Source: a virus
Virus record (IMG/VR): IMGVR_UViG_3300037635_004223
Coordinates: 1 to 32,103 of that record
Strand: one strand, 5' to 3'
DNA: 32,103 nt
Shown here piece after piece: positions 14,190 through 22,142 of the stretch; the stretch's first letter is position 1, and every line of letters starts with the position of its first letter. Below the pieces are notes generated by a model that saw only the letters and a list, made by a program, of their open reading frames with translations, ran no database searches and was not told the DNA's origin. A program made the translations under genes and the position numbers.

Positions 14190-16316
14190 TCAGTTGTTAG
14201 CTTTTAGAGCCTTGACTTCAGCGGAAAGTTCCTTGACGGCTTCTACTAGAAGACCTACAAGACCGTTGTAGTCAACACGCTTGTGCTCACCGTTATCAAT
14301 TAGCATAGGCATAATTGCCTCAACTTCCTGCGCAATGATACCAGCAGTAGAGCCAGAACCATCTTTCCAGTCGAAAGTTACGCCACGGATGGCTTCAACT
14401 TTCTCAACTGCGTTAGGGATTTCAGCGATGTTTTCCTTAAGGTCAGCATCAGAAGAAACAGTGAATGCCTGAGCAAACATCTTACCAGAAGCAGTTACGC
14501 TGCTGATGCCACTGATATTGGAAGAACCGTCACCAACTAGGTCTCCAGTGATATCAAGGTTATTGATACCTGCAAAGTCCTTACTAGCATCTAGAACAAC
14601 TGCGTTAGAAGCAGTTGCGGTTCCTTTGATAGAACCATCTAGGTAGTTAAGCTCGGTAGCAGTGGAAGTAACTTCCTGAACACCTAGGTAGAAGTTGTTA
14701 GCTGCAGTTAGCTTGTTAGCAACTAGGCTACCGTCAGATGGGTTGAATGTAGCTAGTAGTGAGGTGTTTAGTTCCTCATTAGCAGCAGTACCACTATTAT
14801 CACCATCAACGAATGTTAGATAGTGAGCAGCAGATGTATTGGTACGAACTGTCTTAACTTGGTCTGCAGAATCTGCATTACCAGTTAGTTCACCTACAAG
14901 AGATGTAGCTGAAAGAACGTTAATACCAGCAATATCCTTACTAGCATCTAGAACAACTGCGTTAGAAGCAGTTGCGGTTCCTTTGATAGAACCATCTAGG
15001 TAGTTAAGCTCGGTAGCACTAGCATTAAGATTGACATTATCAATCGTAATGAACTGGGAGTGCATCGTTCTGACACCTGTGATGTCAGTGAAGTTATCAC
15101 CAGTGATGTTTCCATTAGCTGTAATATCACCAGAAACAGTTAGGCTGGCAAGAGTACCAACAGTCTGTAGTGCTGAATTAACAATGGATGAACCTAGAGC
15201 ACCAGATTCAATGACTTTAGTTCCATTGATACGGAACTCCTTACCAGAAGCAATATCAATGTGCTCGGAAGCCGTGAAGGATCCAGTTGAAGCGATCCAG
15301 TTGAAGGTCTTATCGGTTGCACCCTTTAGAGTGAAACCACCGCCATCAGCAGTAGCATCAGTAGGAGAAGCAGTATTACCAAGGGTAATATTCTTATCTT
15401 CTGTTGTGATGGTGGTTGTATTGATAACGGTTTGTGAACCATTAACAGTTAAGTCACCAGTAACAACAATCTCTCCAGCAGTTAGGATGTTAGATGATGG
15501 GTTGTATTGGATACCAGCATCTGTGAAGACGTTCTCCTGAGTACCAGTACTATTATCCGCGTTAACGAATGTTAGGTAATGGGCAGCATCAGTAGCTGTG
15601 GTGACTGTCTCTACGGAAGTAGCAGCAGCGCCACCACCAAGAGCATTATCAACACCGTTCTCTAGGTCCTGTAAAGCAGCCTTAATGGTGCTGGAGTCTG
15701 AGATGGTGCTTCCAGTGAAAGTACCAAGGTCCTCAGAATCTTTAGCAACACCAGAAAGTGTGGCGGCTTTATCAATATGGACTTCGTTAGCAGCAATAGC
15801 TAGGTTGGCATTGACAACTAGTGAATTGAGTACAGCATCTGCAGCTAAGCGAGTAGATGCTTCATTATCCAACAAAGTCTGGGTTGTTGGGTCTGCTTCT
15901 AGGGTGTCTAGACGACCAGACAATGCTGACTCAGCATTATCGGAAGCGGTTTCATTGGCATCCACATCAGCCTGAACAGCAGCTAGTGCTGTGGCGGTTG
16001 TTGGATCAGCCTCTAGGGTGTCCAAACGACCAGACAATGCTGACTCAGCATTATCGGAAGCGGTTTCATTTGCATCTACATCTGACTGAACAGAGGAGAT
16101 TGCAGAATCAACATATGCCTTAACAGCATGTTGGGTAGGGAGTGCTGATGCACTATCACTACTTAGATCGGTCTCATTTAGAACGTCAGAAATAGCTAGT
16201 CCTGATGTTCCAACTTCTAATTCAGCTGGATGGACTTTGGTAAAAGTACCGACGCCAGCATTCACAATATGACGATGCTCGTCAATAATGACGACTTCGT
16301 TAATTTCGTATGACAT
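14190..16316 (-). CDS. Long tail fibre with C-terminal S74 intramolecular chaperone
   Basis: 708 residues. N-terminus YEINEVVIIDEHRHIVNAGV resembles the start of the 18194-19426 fibre and is likely the attachment end. Then come two near-identical 38-residue coiled-coil repeats (DVDANETASDNAESALSGRL), a long beta-rich shaft, and two identical copies of SATELNYLDGSIKGTATASN within an 84-base perfect DNA repeat. The C-terminus is a peptidase S74 domain: SDADLKENI with S622 and K627 as the expected Ser-Lys pair, then GIIAQEVEAIMP and [17 protein letters not shown]. Such domains trimerise the fibre and then cut themselves off. A late box lies 100 bases upstream at 16416; a terminator follows. Confidence 0.88.
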   Translation of the reverse strand: MSYEINEVVIIDEHRHIVNAGVGTFTKVHPAELEVGTSGLAISDVLNETDLSSDSASALPTQHAVKAYVDSAISSVQSDVDANETASDNAESALSGRLDTLEADPTTATALAAVQADVDANETASDNAESALSGRLDTLEADPTTQTLLDNEASTRLAADAVLNSLVVNANLAIAANEVHIDKAATLSGVAKDSEDLGTFTGSTISDSSTIKAALQDLENGVDNALGGGAAATSVETVTTATDAAHYLTFVNADNSTGTQENVFTDAGIQYNPSSNILTAGEIVVTGDLTVNGSQTVINTTTITTEDKNITLGNTASPTDATADGGGFTLKGATDKTFNWIASTGSFTASEHIDIASGKEFRINGTKVIESGALGSSIVNSALQTVGTLASLTVSGDITANGNITGDNFTDITGVRTMHSQFITIDNVNLNASATELNYLDGSIKGTATASNAVVLDASKDIAGINVLSATSLVGELTGNADSADQVKTVRTNTSAAHYLTFVDGDNSGTAANEELNTSLLATFNPSDGSLVANKLTAANNFYLGVQEVTSTATELNYLDGSIKGTATASNAVVLDASKDFAGINNLDITGDLVGDGSSNISGISSVTASGKMFAQAFTVSSDADLKENIAEIPNAVEKVEAIRGVTFDWKDGSGSTAGIIAQEVEAIMPMLIDNGEHKRVDYNGLVGLLVEAVKELSAEVKALKANN
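14578..14661 (-). repeat. Perfect 84-bp direct repeat, copy 2 in gene order
   Basis: Identical base for base to 14935-15018 within the same fibre gene. It encodes the SATELNYLDGSIKG...VVLDASKD segment. No silent differences, so the duplication is recent or kept identical by recombination. Confidence 0.95.
14935..15018 (-). repeat. Perfect 84-bp direct repeat, copy 1 in gene order
   Basis: Identical to 14578-14661; the two copies are 357 bases apart (119 codons), so the frame is kept. Recombination between them would delete or add 119 residues of fibre shaft. Confidence 0.95.
15913..15956 (-). repeat. 44-bp exact core of a 114-bp tandem repeat, distal copy
   Basis: Matches 16027-16070 exactly over 44 bases, with flanks that differ by a few bases. 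The period is 114 bases (38 codons), encoding a coiled-coil repeat in the fibre's N-terminal part. Confidence 0.9.
16027..16070 (-). repeat. 44-bp exact core of a 114-bp tandem repeat, proximal copy
   Basis: Partner of 15913-15956. Both copies encode ETASDNAESALSGRL. Confidence 0.9.
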
Positions 16317-16415
16317 TTTTCGTTTCTTAAAGTATAGACTACAATAATGTACGTACTAATAATGTAGCATATCTCCTTCATCAATGCGAAATATAAGTTA
16401 GAAGATACTATCTAC

Positions 16416-16423
16416 TATTTATA
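16416..16423 (-). promoter_or_regulatory. Late promoter (TATAAATA) for the long fibre gene
   Basis: Exact TATAAATA on the minus strand, overlapping the stop codon of 16419-17480 and 100 bases before the ATG at 16316. The 102-base leader holds no supported ORF and is longer than in the other late units. Confidence 0.7.
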
Positions 16424-17480
16424 AAGATTTATTTTGTCGTAAAGATTTAATTTCCATTTTTAGTAGTTGATTATCCTTCGAGAGATCCTTTACAGCCTCA
16501 ACTAATAGTCCAATAATTCCATTATAATTTACAGATTTAGTTCCATTATATTCATTAACAGCTTCTGGTAGGCATCTCTCAACATCTTGGGCAATAACAC
16601 CAACATCCAGACTACCATCATTAATCCAATTAAATTTAACACCCTCAATTCCTGCCAACACTTCTAGTGGACTCTCAATTTTTTTAATATTTTTCTTTAG
16701 CCTTTCATCTGAAGTTGTACTAAATTTAGTTGCATTAGCTGTTCCACTAACTCTTAAACTTCCTCCAGTGGAAGTATCATCTCCATCAGAAGCCAATGTA
16801 GTTACGCCTACAGACTCAAATGTACCAGGAGTAATAATAGTATCTGAAAATGATGCCGTAAATGTTCCACCAACAGATGTTAGATTAATCTGGCTATCAG
16901 TACCTAAGATATTAAGAGTGTCTCCTTCATAGTTAAAACCATCAGTAACAGAAGTATCACCATAGAATTGTAATATCTTTTGCTGGGGTAGATAGCGCAT
17001 CTTCATTGTTGCGCCATCTAATGATAATGGATCTGTTATAAACTCTGTAGTAACATCATCCATATCTCTGATGTTAACAGCACCACCGCCACCTAATGAA
17101 CCCAGCTGTATCTGTATTCTATCTAGCAAAAGCTTGTAGTGAGTTTGAAACTCCGCCTGCGTCATATACTTTGGAGTATTGACTAGGGCTAGTGGATCGC
17201 TAGTTTTTTCAGTTAGTGTAATACTTTTTCTATCAAATTGCTCTAATTTAGACGCAATATCTTCTACACTTTTTAAAGTATTTTTTTGTTCTACTATTTT
17301 CTTAGGCTTTTTAGGGGACCGCTTAGGGGACCGCTTTCTTACCTTTTTGCCTGTCCTAATTCTCTCTTCTTTTAGCTGAGTTTTTAGTTCACCTAAAACT
17401 GAATCCAATGAGAAATCCATTTCTGGCAATTCCACATCAAAAACCGAAGTTTCTGTAATTCTATTATTATCCCAACCCAT
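16419..17480 (-). CDS. Tail fibre with S74 chaperone domain and a basic N-terminal patch
   Basis: 353 residues. After an acidic start (TSVFDVELPEMDFSLDSVLGEL) comes a strongly basic stretch at residues 40-61 (KKVRKRSPKRSPKKPKK), then a helical linker and a conserved segment LVNTPKYMTQAEFQTHYKLL. The C-terminus is an S74 domain: SDERLKKNI with S257 and K262, GVIAQDVERCLPEAV, and NYNGIIGLLVEAVKDLS, followed by a coiled-coil end. Late box GATAAATA 32 bases upstream. The gene is notably A/T-rich compared with its neighbours. A fibre or baseplate-associated role is inferred from the S74 domain and context. Confidence 0.8.
   Translation of the reverse strand: MGWDNNRITETSVFDVELPEMDFSLDSVLGELKTQLKEERIRTGKKVRKRSPKRSPKKPKKIVEQKNTLKSVEDIASKLEQFDRKSITLTEKTSDPLALVNTPKYMTQAEFQTHYKLLLDRIQIQLGSLGGGGAVNIRDMDDVTTEFITDPLSLDGATMKMRYLPQQKILQFYGDTSVTDGFNYEGDTLNILGTDSQINLTSVGGTFTASFSDTIITPGTFESVGVTTLASDGDDTSTGGSLRVSGTANATKFSTTSDERLKKNIKKIESPLEVLAGIEGVKFNWINDGSLDVGVIAQDVERCLPEAVNEYNGTKSVNYNGIIGLLVEAVKDLSKDNQLLKMEIKSLRQNKSL
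17311..17334 (-). repeat. 12-bp tandem duplication encoding RSPK-RSPK
   Basis: Two exact copies of a 12-base unit (ttaggggaccgc on the plus strand) side by side. They encode the repeated RSPK tetrapeptide in the basic patch of the S74 fibre. Confidence 0.9.
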
Positions 17481-17511
17481 GATAATTATATCTATTACTT
17501 CTTATCAGTAT

Positions 17512-17519
17512 TATTTATC
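17512..17519 (-). promoter_or_regulatory. Late promoter (GATAAATA) for the 16419-17480 gene
   Basis: GATAAATA on the minus strand, 32 bases before the ATG at 17480 and 2 bases after the T-tract of the previous terminator. Confidence 0.7.
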
Positions 17520-17521
17520 AT

Positions 17522-17548
17522 AAAAAAAACCCCCACTTTGGTGGGGGG
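17522..17548 (-). terminator. Rho-independent terminator after the collagen-like gene
   Basis: On the minus strand CCCCCAC, loop CAAA, GTGGGGG, then eight T. It is followed directly by a late promoter. Confidence 0.9.
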
Positions 17549-17556
17549 TATGTAAC

Positions 17557-18111
17557 TTATGGTAGAGTTGGCAATGAAGAGATATTAACTGCCGGACCAG
17601 GAGGACCAGGAGGACCAGGAGGTCCAGTTACGCTAGGACCTGGAGGACCAGGAGGTCCAGTTACGCTAGGACCTGGAGGACCAGGAGGTCCAGTTACGCT
17701 AGGACCTGGAGGACCATCAGGACCAGTAGGACCATCAGGACCAGTAGGACCATCAGGACCAGCAGGACCAGGAGGACCAGGAGGACCAGTTACGCTAGGA
17801 CCTGGAGGACCATCAGGACCAGTAGAACCAGTTACGCTAGGACCTGGAGGACCATCAGGACCAGTAGGACCATCAGGACCAGTTACGCTAGGACCTGGAG
17901 GACCATCAGGACCAGTAGGACCATCAGGACCAGTTATGCTAGGACCTGGAGGACCACCAATACCAGTAGCACCAGTAGGTCCAACGACTCCAATAAAGTT
18001 AGCATCAGTAACTGCGGAAATCCATTGGTCACCAGTCCAAGAAAATAGGACACCATTAGATTCGAAAGTATCGCCAACATCAGGATTGGATGGGAAAATT
18101 ATAGATGCCAT
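17557..18111 (-). CDS. Collagen-like virion protein
   Basis: 184 residues from the ATG at 18111, chosen because a late box lies 27 bases upstream and a longer open frame would run back through a terminator. An N-terminal ~45-residue head ([14 protein letters not shown], then [17 protein letters not shown], a head common on cyanophage fibre proteins) is followed by about 45 Gly-X-Y triplets ([19 protein letters not shown]) running almost to the end, with only [10 protein letters not shown]-like residues after it. Gly-X-Y repeats form triple helices in phage tail fibres. Many Y positions are proline, a substrate-like pattern for prolyl hydroxylases. Late, single-gene unit. Confidence 0.85.
   Translation of the reverse strand: MASIIFPSNPDVGDTFESNGVLFSWTGDQWISAVTDANFIGVVGPTGATGIGGPPGPSITGPDGPTGPDGPPGPSVTGPDGPTGPDGPPGPSVTGSTGPDGPPGPSVTGPPGPPGPAGPDGPTGPDGPTGPDGPPGPSVTGPPGPPGPSVTGPPGPPGPSVTGPPGPPGPPGPAVNISSLPTLP
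17594..17960 (-). repeat. Low-complexity Gly-X-Y coding repeat
   Basis: Nested repeats of 9 and about 33-36 bases built from ggacca/ggtcca units. The block 'gttacgctaggacctgga' occurs six times with exact or one-base-changed copies. Such DNA is prone to length change by slippage or recombination. Confidence 0.85.
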
Positions 18112-18137
18112 ATCAAATATAGTTTTAATTATGTATA

Positions 18138-18145
18138 TATTTATA
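18138..18145 (-). promoter_or_regulatory. Late promoter (TATAAATA) for the collagen-like gene
   Basis: Exact TATAAATA on the minus strand, 27 bases before the ATG at 18111, two bases after the preceding terminator T-tract. Confidence 0.8.
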
Positions 18146-18147
18146 AT

Positions 18148-18171
18148 AAAAAAACCCCCCAATATGGAGGG
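18148..18171 (-). terminator. Rho-independent terminator after the 410-residue fibre
   Basis: On the minus strand CCCTCC, loop ATATT, GGGGGG, then seven T. Confidence 0.85.
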
Positions 18172-18193
18172 TCTTATAATTATAGTCAATTGA

Positions 18194-19426
18194 CTATTTT
18201 GATTTGTACTCGTCCAAAAGAACGGATAGTTCATTGACTGCTTGAATCAATAAGCCAACTAGACCATTGTAGTTAACGGTCATCCTGTTTTCGCTATCAG
18301 CTACCAGCTGCGGATAAACAGACTGCACTTCTTGAGCAATAACGCCCACGGAAGAGCCAGAACCATTTACCCAATCATATTCAACACCACGAAGCTGTTC
18401 TAATTTATATAGAGCAGATGTAATGCCTGTGATATTAGTCTTAAGACGTTGATCGGATAGAGCATTAAACTCTTTTGACTCTAGAGTTCCAGTAGATGGA
18501 TTGTAAGTCAACTCCTCATTAGCAGTACTATCAGTATAGATAGTAGCACCAACACCAACGCCACTTAAGAATGGTACTGGGTATGAAACATTATCCTGGT
18601 TGTCAAAACTAGTTACTGATACCGCAGCACCAACGACTAGACCGCTTAGGTTAGAACCATCACCGTAGTATGATCCAGCGGTTACGCTATTGATTCCACT
18701 AATATTAGTAGCACCATCACCTATGAGGTTACCATTTGCAGTTAGATCACCACTTACAAGTAAAGTACCACCTATAGTGGCATCATTAGTGACAGTTAGT
18801 GCAACACCAGGACCACTGATGTTTACTCCACCTAGATTCTGATAAGTACCAGTTAGGTCAACAGAACCACCGCTAATATTAGTTAGTTTAGAACCATCAC
18901 CTTCATAGAAGGCAGCAGTCATAGTACCAGCAATACTAACGTCGTCTGGTAGACCGATCGTTACTGTATCAGTTACTGTATTGATTCCGACAGTTACTTC
19001 GTCATCAGTACCTTCAATTATTAACTTGCCACTTGTGAGGTCAATAAGTGCTGTATCAACACCAACATTAACGCTCAATACCGCAGCTGAAGCAGCTGGG
19101 TTGGAATCGACCCAAATTGGGTCTCCGTCATTATCATATCTTGTAAACTGCCTTAATACACTAGAGTCATAATAAATGTCCCCCTCTTGTAAAGGAGAAC
19201 CATCTTCTCTGGTGGCTGGGGCTTCGCTTGAAATAAAAGAACCTGGAGGTAAGTCGGTTAAACTAGCACCGCTTCCTACAAATTTTGTAGCTGTGACTAC
19301 GCCTGATTGGGCGTCCAATTGTATAGTTTCACCAACATAGAGAGCGGTAGTAATACCTGCGGTATTAACACCAATTAACTCTCTATTATCGTTAATAATG
19401 ACCAAATCTTGTAATAGAAAAGCCAT
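18194..19426 (-). CDS. Tail fibre with C-terminal S74 chaperone domain
   Basis: 410 residues. The N-terminus [21 protein letters not shown] resembles that of the 708-residue fibre. A segment [26 protein letters not shown] follows, a motif typical of cyanophage structural proteins, and then a beta-rich shaft with [11 protein letters not shown]-type repeats. The S74 domain begins at SDQRLKTNI (S324, K329) and continues [15 protein letters not shown] and [17 protein letters not shown]. The catalytic pair is intact, so self-cleavage is expected. Late box AATAAATA 32 bases upstream, terminator downstream: an independent late unit. Confidence 0.87.
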   Translation of the reverse strand: MAFLLQDLVIINDNRELIGVNTAGITTALYVGETIQLDAQSGVVTATKFVGSGASLTDLPPGSFISSEAPATREDGSPLQEGDIYYDSSVLRQFTRYDNDGDPIWVDSNPAASAAVLSVNVGVDTALIDLTSGKLIIEGTDDEVTVGINTVTDTVTIGLPDDVSIAGTMTAAFYEGDGSKLTNISGGSVDLTGTYQNLGGVNISGPGVALTVTNDATIGGTLLVSGDLTANGNLIGDGATNISGINSVTAGSYYGDGSNLSGLVVGAAVSVTSFDNQDNVSYPVPFLSGVGVGATIYTDSTANEELTYNPSTGTLESKEFNALSDQRLKTNITGITSALYKLEQLRGVEYDWVNGSGSSVGVIAQEVQSVYPQLVADSENRMTVNYNGLVGLLIQAVNELSVLLDEYKSK

Positions 19427-19457
19427 TAATGGATATTTTTATGTGTGTATACAGAAC

Positions 19458-19465
19458 TATTTATT
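19458..19465 (-). promoter_or_regulatory. Late promoter (AATAAATA) for the 410-residue fibre
   Basis: AATAAATA on the minus strand, 32 bases before the ATG at 19426. Confidence 0.65.
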
Positions 19466-19518
19466 ATTTTCTGAGTTTTGAGAGCACTAGGAATAGACAC
19501 TAAAAAACCCCGTTATTA

Positions 19519-20802
19519 TCAATTTGTATTGCCAATAGTAAAGAAGCCACCTGGATCAGTTGAAGTTGCCAACTCACTAACCACACAACAACCACGTCCA
19601 TTATCCACTTGAATCGCACCACTGCTATTTCCATTACCGGTAAAAGTGACACTACTTAGAAAATTGCCAGATAAATCATAAATATAAACCACTTTAGTAG
19701 CACCAAAATTATTATTTCTTGGGTCTAGTACAAAAATTCTACCCGCACCAGCGACTACAGCTTTTCCCCAACCAAAAGAATCGGCAGCAGCGGGCTTTGG
19801 TATACTGAACAATAATGTACCACTAAAATTATAAACACGAACAACCCGATTCCATGTTCCTGTAACAATAAGACCACTCGTAATTGAGACCTGGGATATG
19901 GTTGAGCTACTAACAAAGGCTAACCTATCACTAGCGGCACCAGTAATTGTTCTCTCAAATGCACGTGTGGATGAATTGTAAACATTCAACATACCATTAT
20001 CGCTGGATGAGCCACCACCAGTGGATGCTCCTAGTATAAGTTTACCATCTTTAATATAAGAAAGAAATACCCTAGAAAAGGCATAAGGTTCTGGGCAGAA
20101 TATTCTTGTTATAAAACTACCACTTAGACTATAGATATAAGTGGATCCATTAGCAACTCCACCAGCACCAGTACCAGTTGAAGCATCTTCAACAATCGCA
20201 ATGATCCCATCACCAACAGAAACCCACACACCAAAGTTTTGCATTGATGGTTGAGATATTGTTGCTTCCAAAGCACCAGTGAATAAATTATAGACATATA
20301 CTGCTCTCGCCGTAAAAGCACCAACCACAAACTTACCATCTCCGGCAGCACACGTATATCCATACTGACTAGCATTAGAAGGTCCAGTTTTACTATACTT
20401 TGCTGCTCCTTTTATATCATAAACACCAGCAATTCCAAAAGAGCCAGCACCTTGTCGACCCGAGAGCCCAACAATACCTTCACTTACAGCTATCCTAGCA
20501 CCATATTGGGATTGTGTTTCCCCAAAACTAGTACCCTTCTTACCGGAGATGCCGTAAGACCACATATAGTTTAAGTAATTTTCTCCCGTCTCTAAATAAT
20601 CTATATTTGATCGGTTTACCATTACTTTATCAGTATATTCTACATCATATCTTCTGTCTTTTGGTAACTTATAGTTTGTAGAACCTCTCCTCACTAGGAG
20701 ATGATTATATGACTTTGCACCAGATTTTAAGTTAGACGCAGTATCACTATACTGAGTTGATCCAGATTGAACTTGAAACTTATCAGAATTGTTAATAGAC
20801 AC
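19519..20802 (-). CDS. Beta-propeller (FG-GAP-like) fibre protein, psbA-distal side
   Basis: 427 residues from a GTG at 20802. Most of the protein is repeated blade-like units of the type GDGKFVVGAFTARAVYVYNL, GAGRIFVLDPRNN and VYIYDLSGNFLSSV, resembling integrin-type FG-GAP or SMP-30-like propellers. The first ~80 residues (INNSDKFQVQSGSTQYSD, then LLVRRGSTNYKL and VMVNRSNIDY) parallel the protein at 22143-23498. I chose the GTG because it aligns with that paralogue's ATG and stands 26 bases from a degenerate late box. A TTG at 20823 would add 7 residues; further upstream an in-frame TAA blocks an ATG at 20838. Likely a host-recognition fibre component. Confidence 0.75.
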   Translation of the reverse strand: MSINNSDKFQVQSGSTQYSDTASNLKSGAKSYNHLLVRRGSTNYKLPKDRRYDVEYTDKVMVNRSNIDYLETGENYLNYMWSYGISGKKGTSFGETQSQYGARIAVSEGIVGLSGRQGAGSFGIAGVYDIKGAAKYSKTGPSNASQYGYTCAAGDGKFVVGAFTARAVYVYNLFTGALEATISQPSMQNFGVWVSVGDGIIAIVEDASTGTGAGGVANGSTYIYSLSGSFITRIFCPEPYAFSRVFLSYIKDGKLILGASTGGGSSSDNGMLNVYNSSTRAFERTITGAASDRLAFVSSSTISQVSITSGLIVTGTWNRVVRVYNFSGTLLFSIPKPAAADSFGWGKAVVAGAGRIFVLDPRNNNFGATKVVYIYDLSGNFLSSVTFTGNGNSSGAIQVDNGRGCCVVSELATSTDPGGFFTIGNTN

Positions 20803-20827
20803 AATATAGTTACCACTTACCAATTAA

Positions 20828-20835
20828 TATTTAGA
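20828..20835 (-). promoter_or_regulatory. Degenerate late promoter (TCTAAATA)
   Basis: One mismatch to TATAAATA on the minus strand, in the place where the other fibre genes have their late box: after a terminator and 26 bases before the proposed GTG start. It may be a weak late promoter. Confidence 0.4.
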
Positions 20836-20849
20836 CATTTTTAGACATT

Positions 20850-20871
20850 AAAAAACCCCCCTTGCGGGAGG
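20850..20871 (-). terminator. Rho-independent terminator after psbA
   Basis: On the minus strand CCTCCC, loop GCAA, GGGGGG, then six T. Nearly identical to the terminators at 22109-22133 and 23528-23552. Confidence 0.9.
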
Positions 20872-20891
20872 CTGTTGAAGTTGATTCAATA

Positions 20892-21968
20892 TCAACCAAT
20901 AGAAGGAGCAACTAGAGCAACTGGTGTTGACTCAGAAGATGCTAGATCCAATGGGAAGTTGTGAGCGTTGCGCTCGTGCATTACTTCCATTCCTAGACCA
21001 GCGCGGTTTAGAACGTCTGCCCAGGTATTGACTACCTTACCTTGTGATTCAACAATAGACTGGTTGAAGTTAAAGCCGTTTAAATTGAAAGCCATTGTGG
21101 ATACACCAAGAGCGGTGAACCAGATGCCTACAACCGGCCATGCGGCAAGGAAGAAGTGTAATGAACGTGAGTTGTTGAATGAGGCATATTGAAAGATCAA
21201 GCGACCAAAGTAGCCATGAGCAGCCACGATGTTATAGGTCTCTTCCTCTTGTCCAAACTTGTAACCGTAGTTCTGTGATTCGGTTTCAGTTGTCTCTCTT
21301 ACAAGTGAAGATGTAACAAGTGAACCGTGCATTGCGCTGAACAATGAACCACCAAAGACACCAGCTACTCCAAGCATATGGAAGGGGTGCATCAAGATGT
21401 TATGTTCTGCCTGGAAGACTAACATATAGTTGAATGTTCCAGAGATTCCAAGAGGCATCGCATCAGAGAAAGAACCTTGTCCAAAAGGATAGACTAGGAA
21501 GACAGCAGATGCAGCTGCTACTGGTGCGCTGTATGCGACCATAATCCATGGGCGCATACCTAAACGATAGGATAGTTCCCATTCGCGTCCCATATAGGCG
21601 TAGATTCCAATGAGGAAGTGGAATACCACTAGTTGGAAAGGACCGCCATTGTAAAGCCACTCATCAAGTGAAGCAGCTTCCCAGATGGGATAGAAGTGTA
21701 GACCGATTGCATTTGATGAAGGGACAACAGCACCAGAGATGATGTTGTTACCGTACATTAGAGAGCCAGCTACTGGCTCGCGGATGCCGTCAATGTCTAC
21801 GGGGGGTGCTGCGATGAACGCAACGATGAAGCATGTGGTTGCGGCGAGTAAACATGGAACCATCAACACACCAAACCAGCCCACATAGAGGCGGTTATTG
21901 GTGGATGTGACCCACTCACAGAAGGATTCCCAAGGGGAAGACTCGCGCATTGCGATTGAAGCTGTCAT
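20892..21968 (-). CDS. psbA: PsbA, photosystem II D1 protein
   Basis: 358 residues, full length, no intron. Phage-made D1 replaces photodamaged host D1 and keeps photosynthesis running during infection. Key residues, offset by one from host numbering, are intact: Y160 (tyrosine Z), H189, H197 (P680 ligand), the [13 protein letters not shown] cluster-binding tail with cleavage after A343, and a 15-residue C-terminal extension. Residue 129 is Glu (GREWELSYR), the form linked to high-light D1. I chose the ATG at 21968 ([16 protein letters not shown]); the open frame upstream covers the promoter. It has a sigma70-type promoter, an upstream late box, and terminators on both sides. Confidence 0.99.
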   Translation of the reverse strand: MTASIAMRESSPWESFCEWVTSTNNRLYVGWFGVLMVPCLLAATTCFIVAFIAAPPVDIDGIREPVAGSLMYGNNIISGAVVPSSNAIGLHFYPIWEAASLDEWLYNGGPFQLVVFHFLIGIYAYMGREWELSYRLGMRPWIMVAYSAPVAAASAVFLVYPFGQGSFSDAMPLGISGTFNYMLVFQAEHNILMHPFHMLGVAGVFGGSLFSAMHGSLVTSSLVRETTETESQNYGYKFGQEEETYNIVAAHGYFGRLIFQYASFNNSRSLHFFLAAWPVVGIWFTALGVSTMAFNLNGFNFNQSIVESQGKVVNTWADVLNRAGLGMEVMHERNAHNFPLDLASSESTPVALVAPSIG

Positions 21969-22038
21969 ATTATATTCTCGTAGTAAGTAAAGATGTAAGA
22001 AGAAACGTGAAGTTTTATCTCGTTTCCCTGACTTATAT

Positions 22039-22067
22039 AGTATAACAGATTGCTTATGTGTCGTCAA
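22039..22067 (-). promoter_or_regulatory. Sigma70-type promoter of psbA
   Basis: On the minus strand TTGACG (22062-22067), a 17-base spacer and TATACT (22039-22044). This is the only promoter in the window with a good -35. The expected start gives a leader of about 65 bases before the psbA ATG. Confidence 0.85.
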
Positions 22068-22082
22068 GCACATAAAGGGCAG

Positions 22083-22090
22083 TATTTATA
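22083..22090 (-). promoter_or_regulatory. Late promoter (TATAAATA) upstream of psbA
   Basis: Exact TATAAATA on the minus strand, between the upstream terminator and the sigma70-type promoter, 115 bases before the psbA ATG. It would give a second, late psbA transcript. Confidence 0.7.
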
Positions 22091-22108
22091 CTCATCTTTT
22101 ACAGGCAT

Positions 22109-22133
22109 AAAAAAAGCCCCCCTTGTGGGAGGC
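22109..22133 (-). terminator. Rho-independent terminator before psbA
   Basis: On the minus strand GCCTCCC, loop ACAA, GGGGGGC, then seven T. It ends the 22143-23498 transcript. Confidence 0.9.
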
Positions 22134-22142
22134 TCTATCTAA

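Noticed and set aside
15031-15975. Long open frames on the plus strand across the fibre gene
   Set aside because: They mirror the Ala/Ser/Thr-rich fibre codons and have no motifs or ribosome sites.
16317-16418. Short ORF beginning MKEICYII in the leader of the 708-residue fibre
   Set aside because: It runs out of frame into the fibre gene and has no convincing features, though an AGGAG lies inside it.
19501-19518. A CGGGG plus T-tract after the 19519-20802 gene that resembles a terminator
   Set aside because: There is no pairing C-rich arm upstream, so no hairpin can form; at most a decayed terminator.
21969-22073. N-terminal extension of the psbA frame
   Set aside because: D1 begins at [10 protein letters not shown]; the extension covers the sigma70-type promoter.
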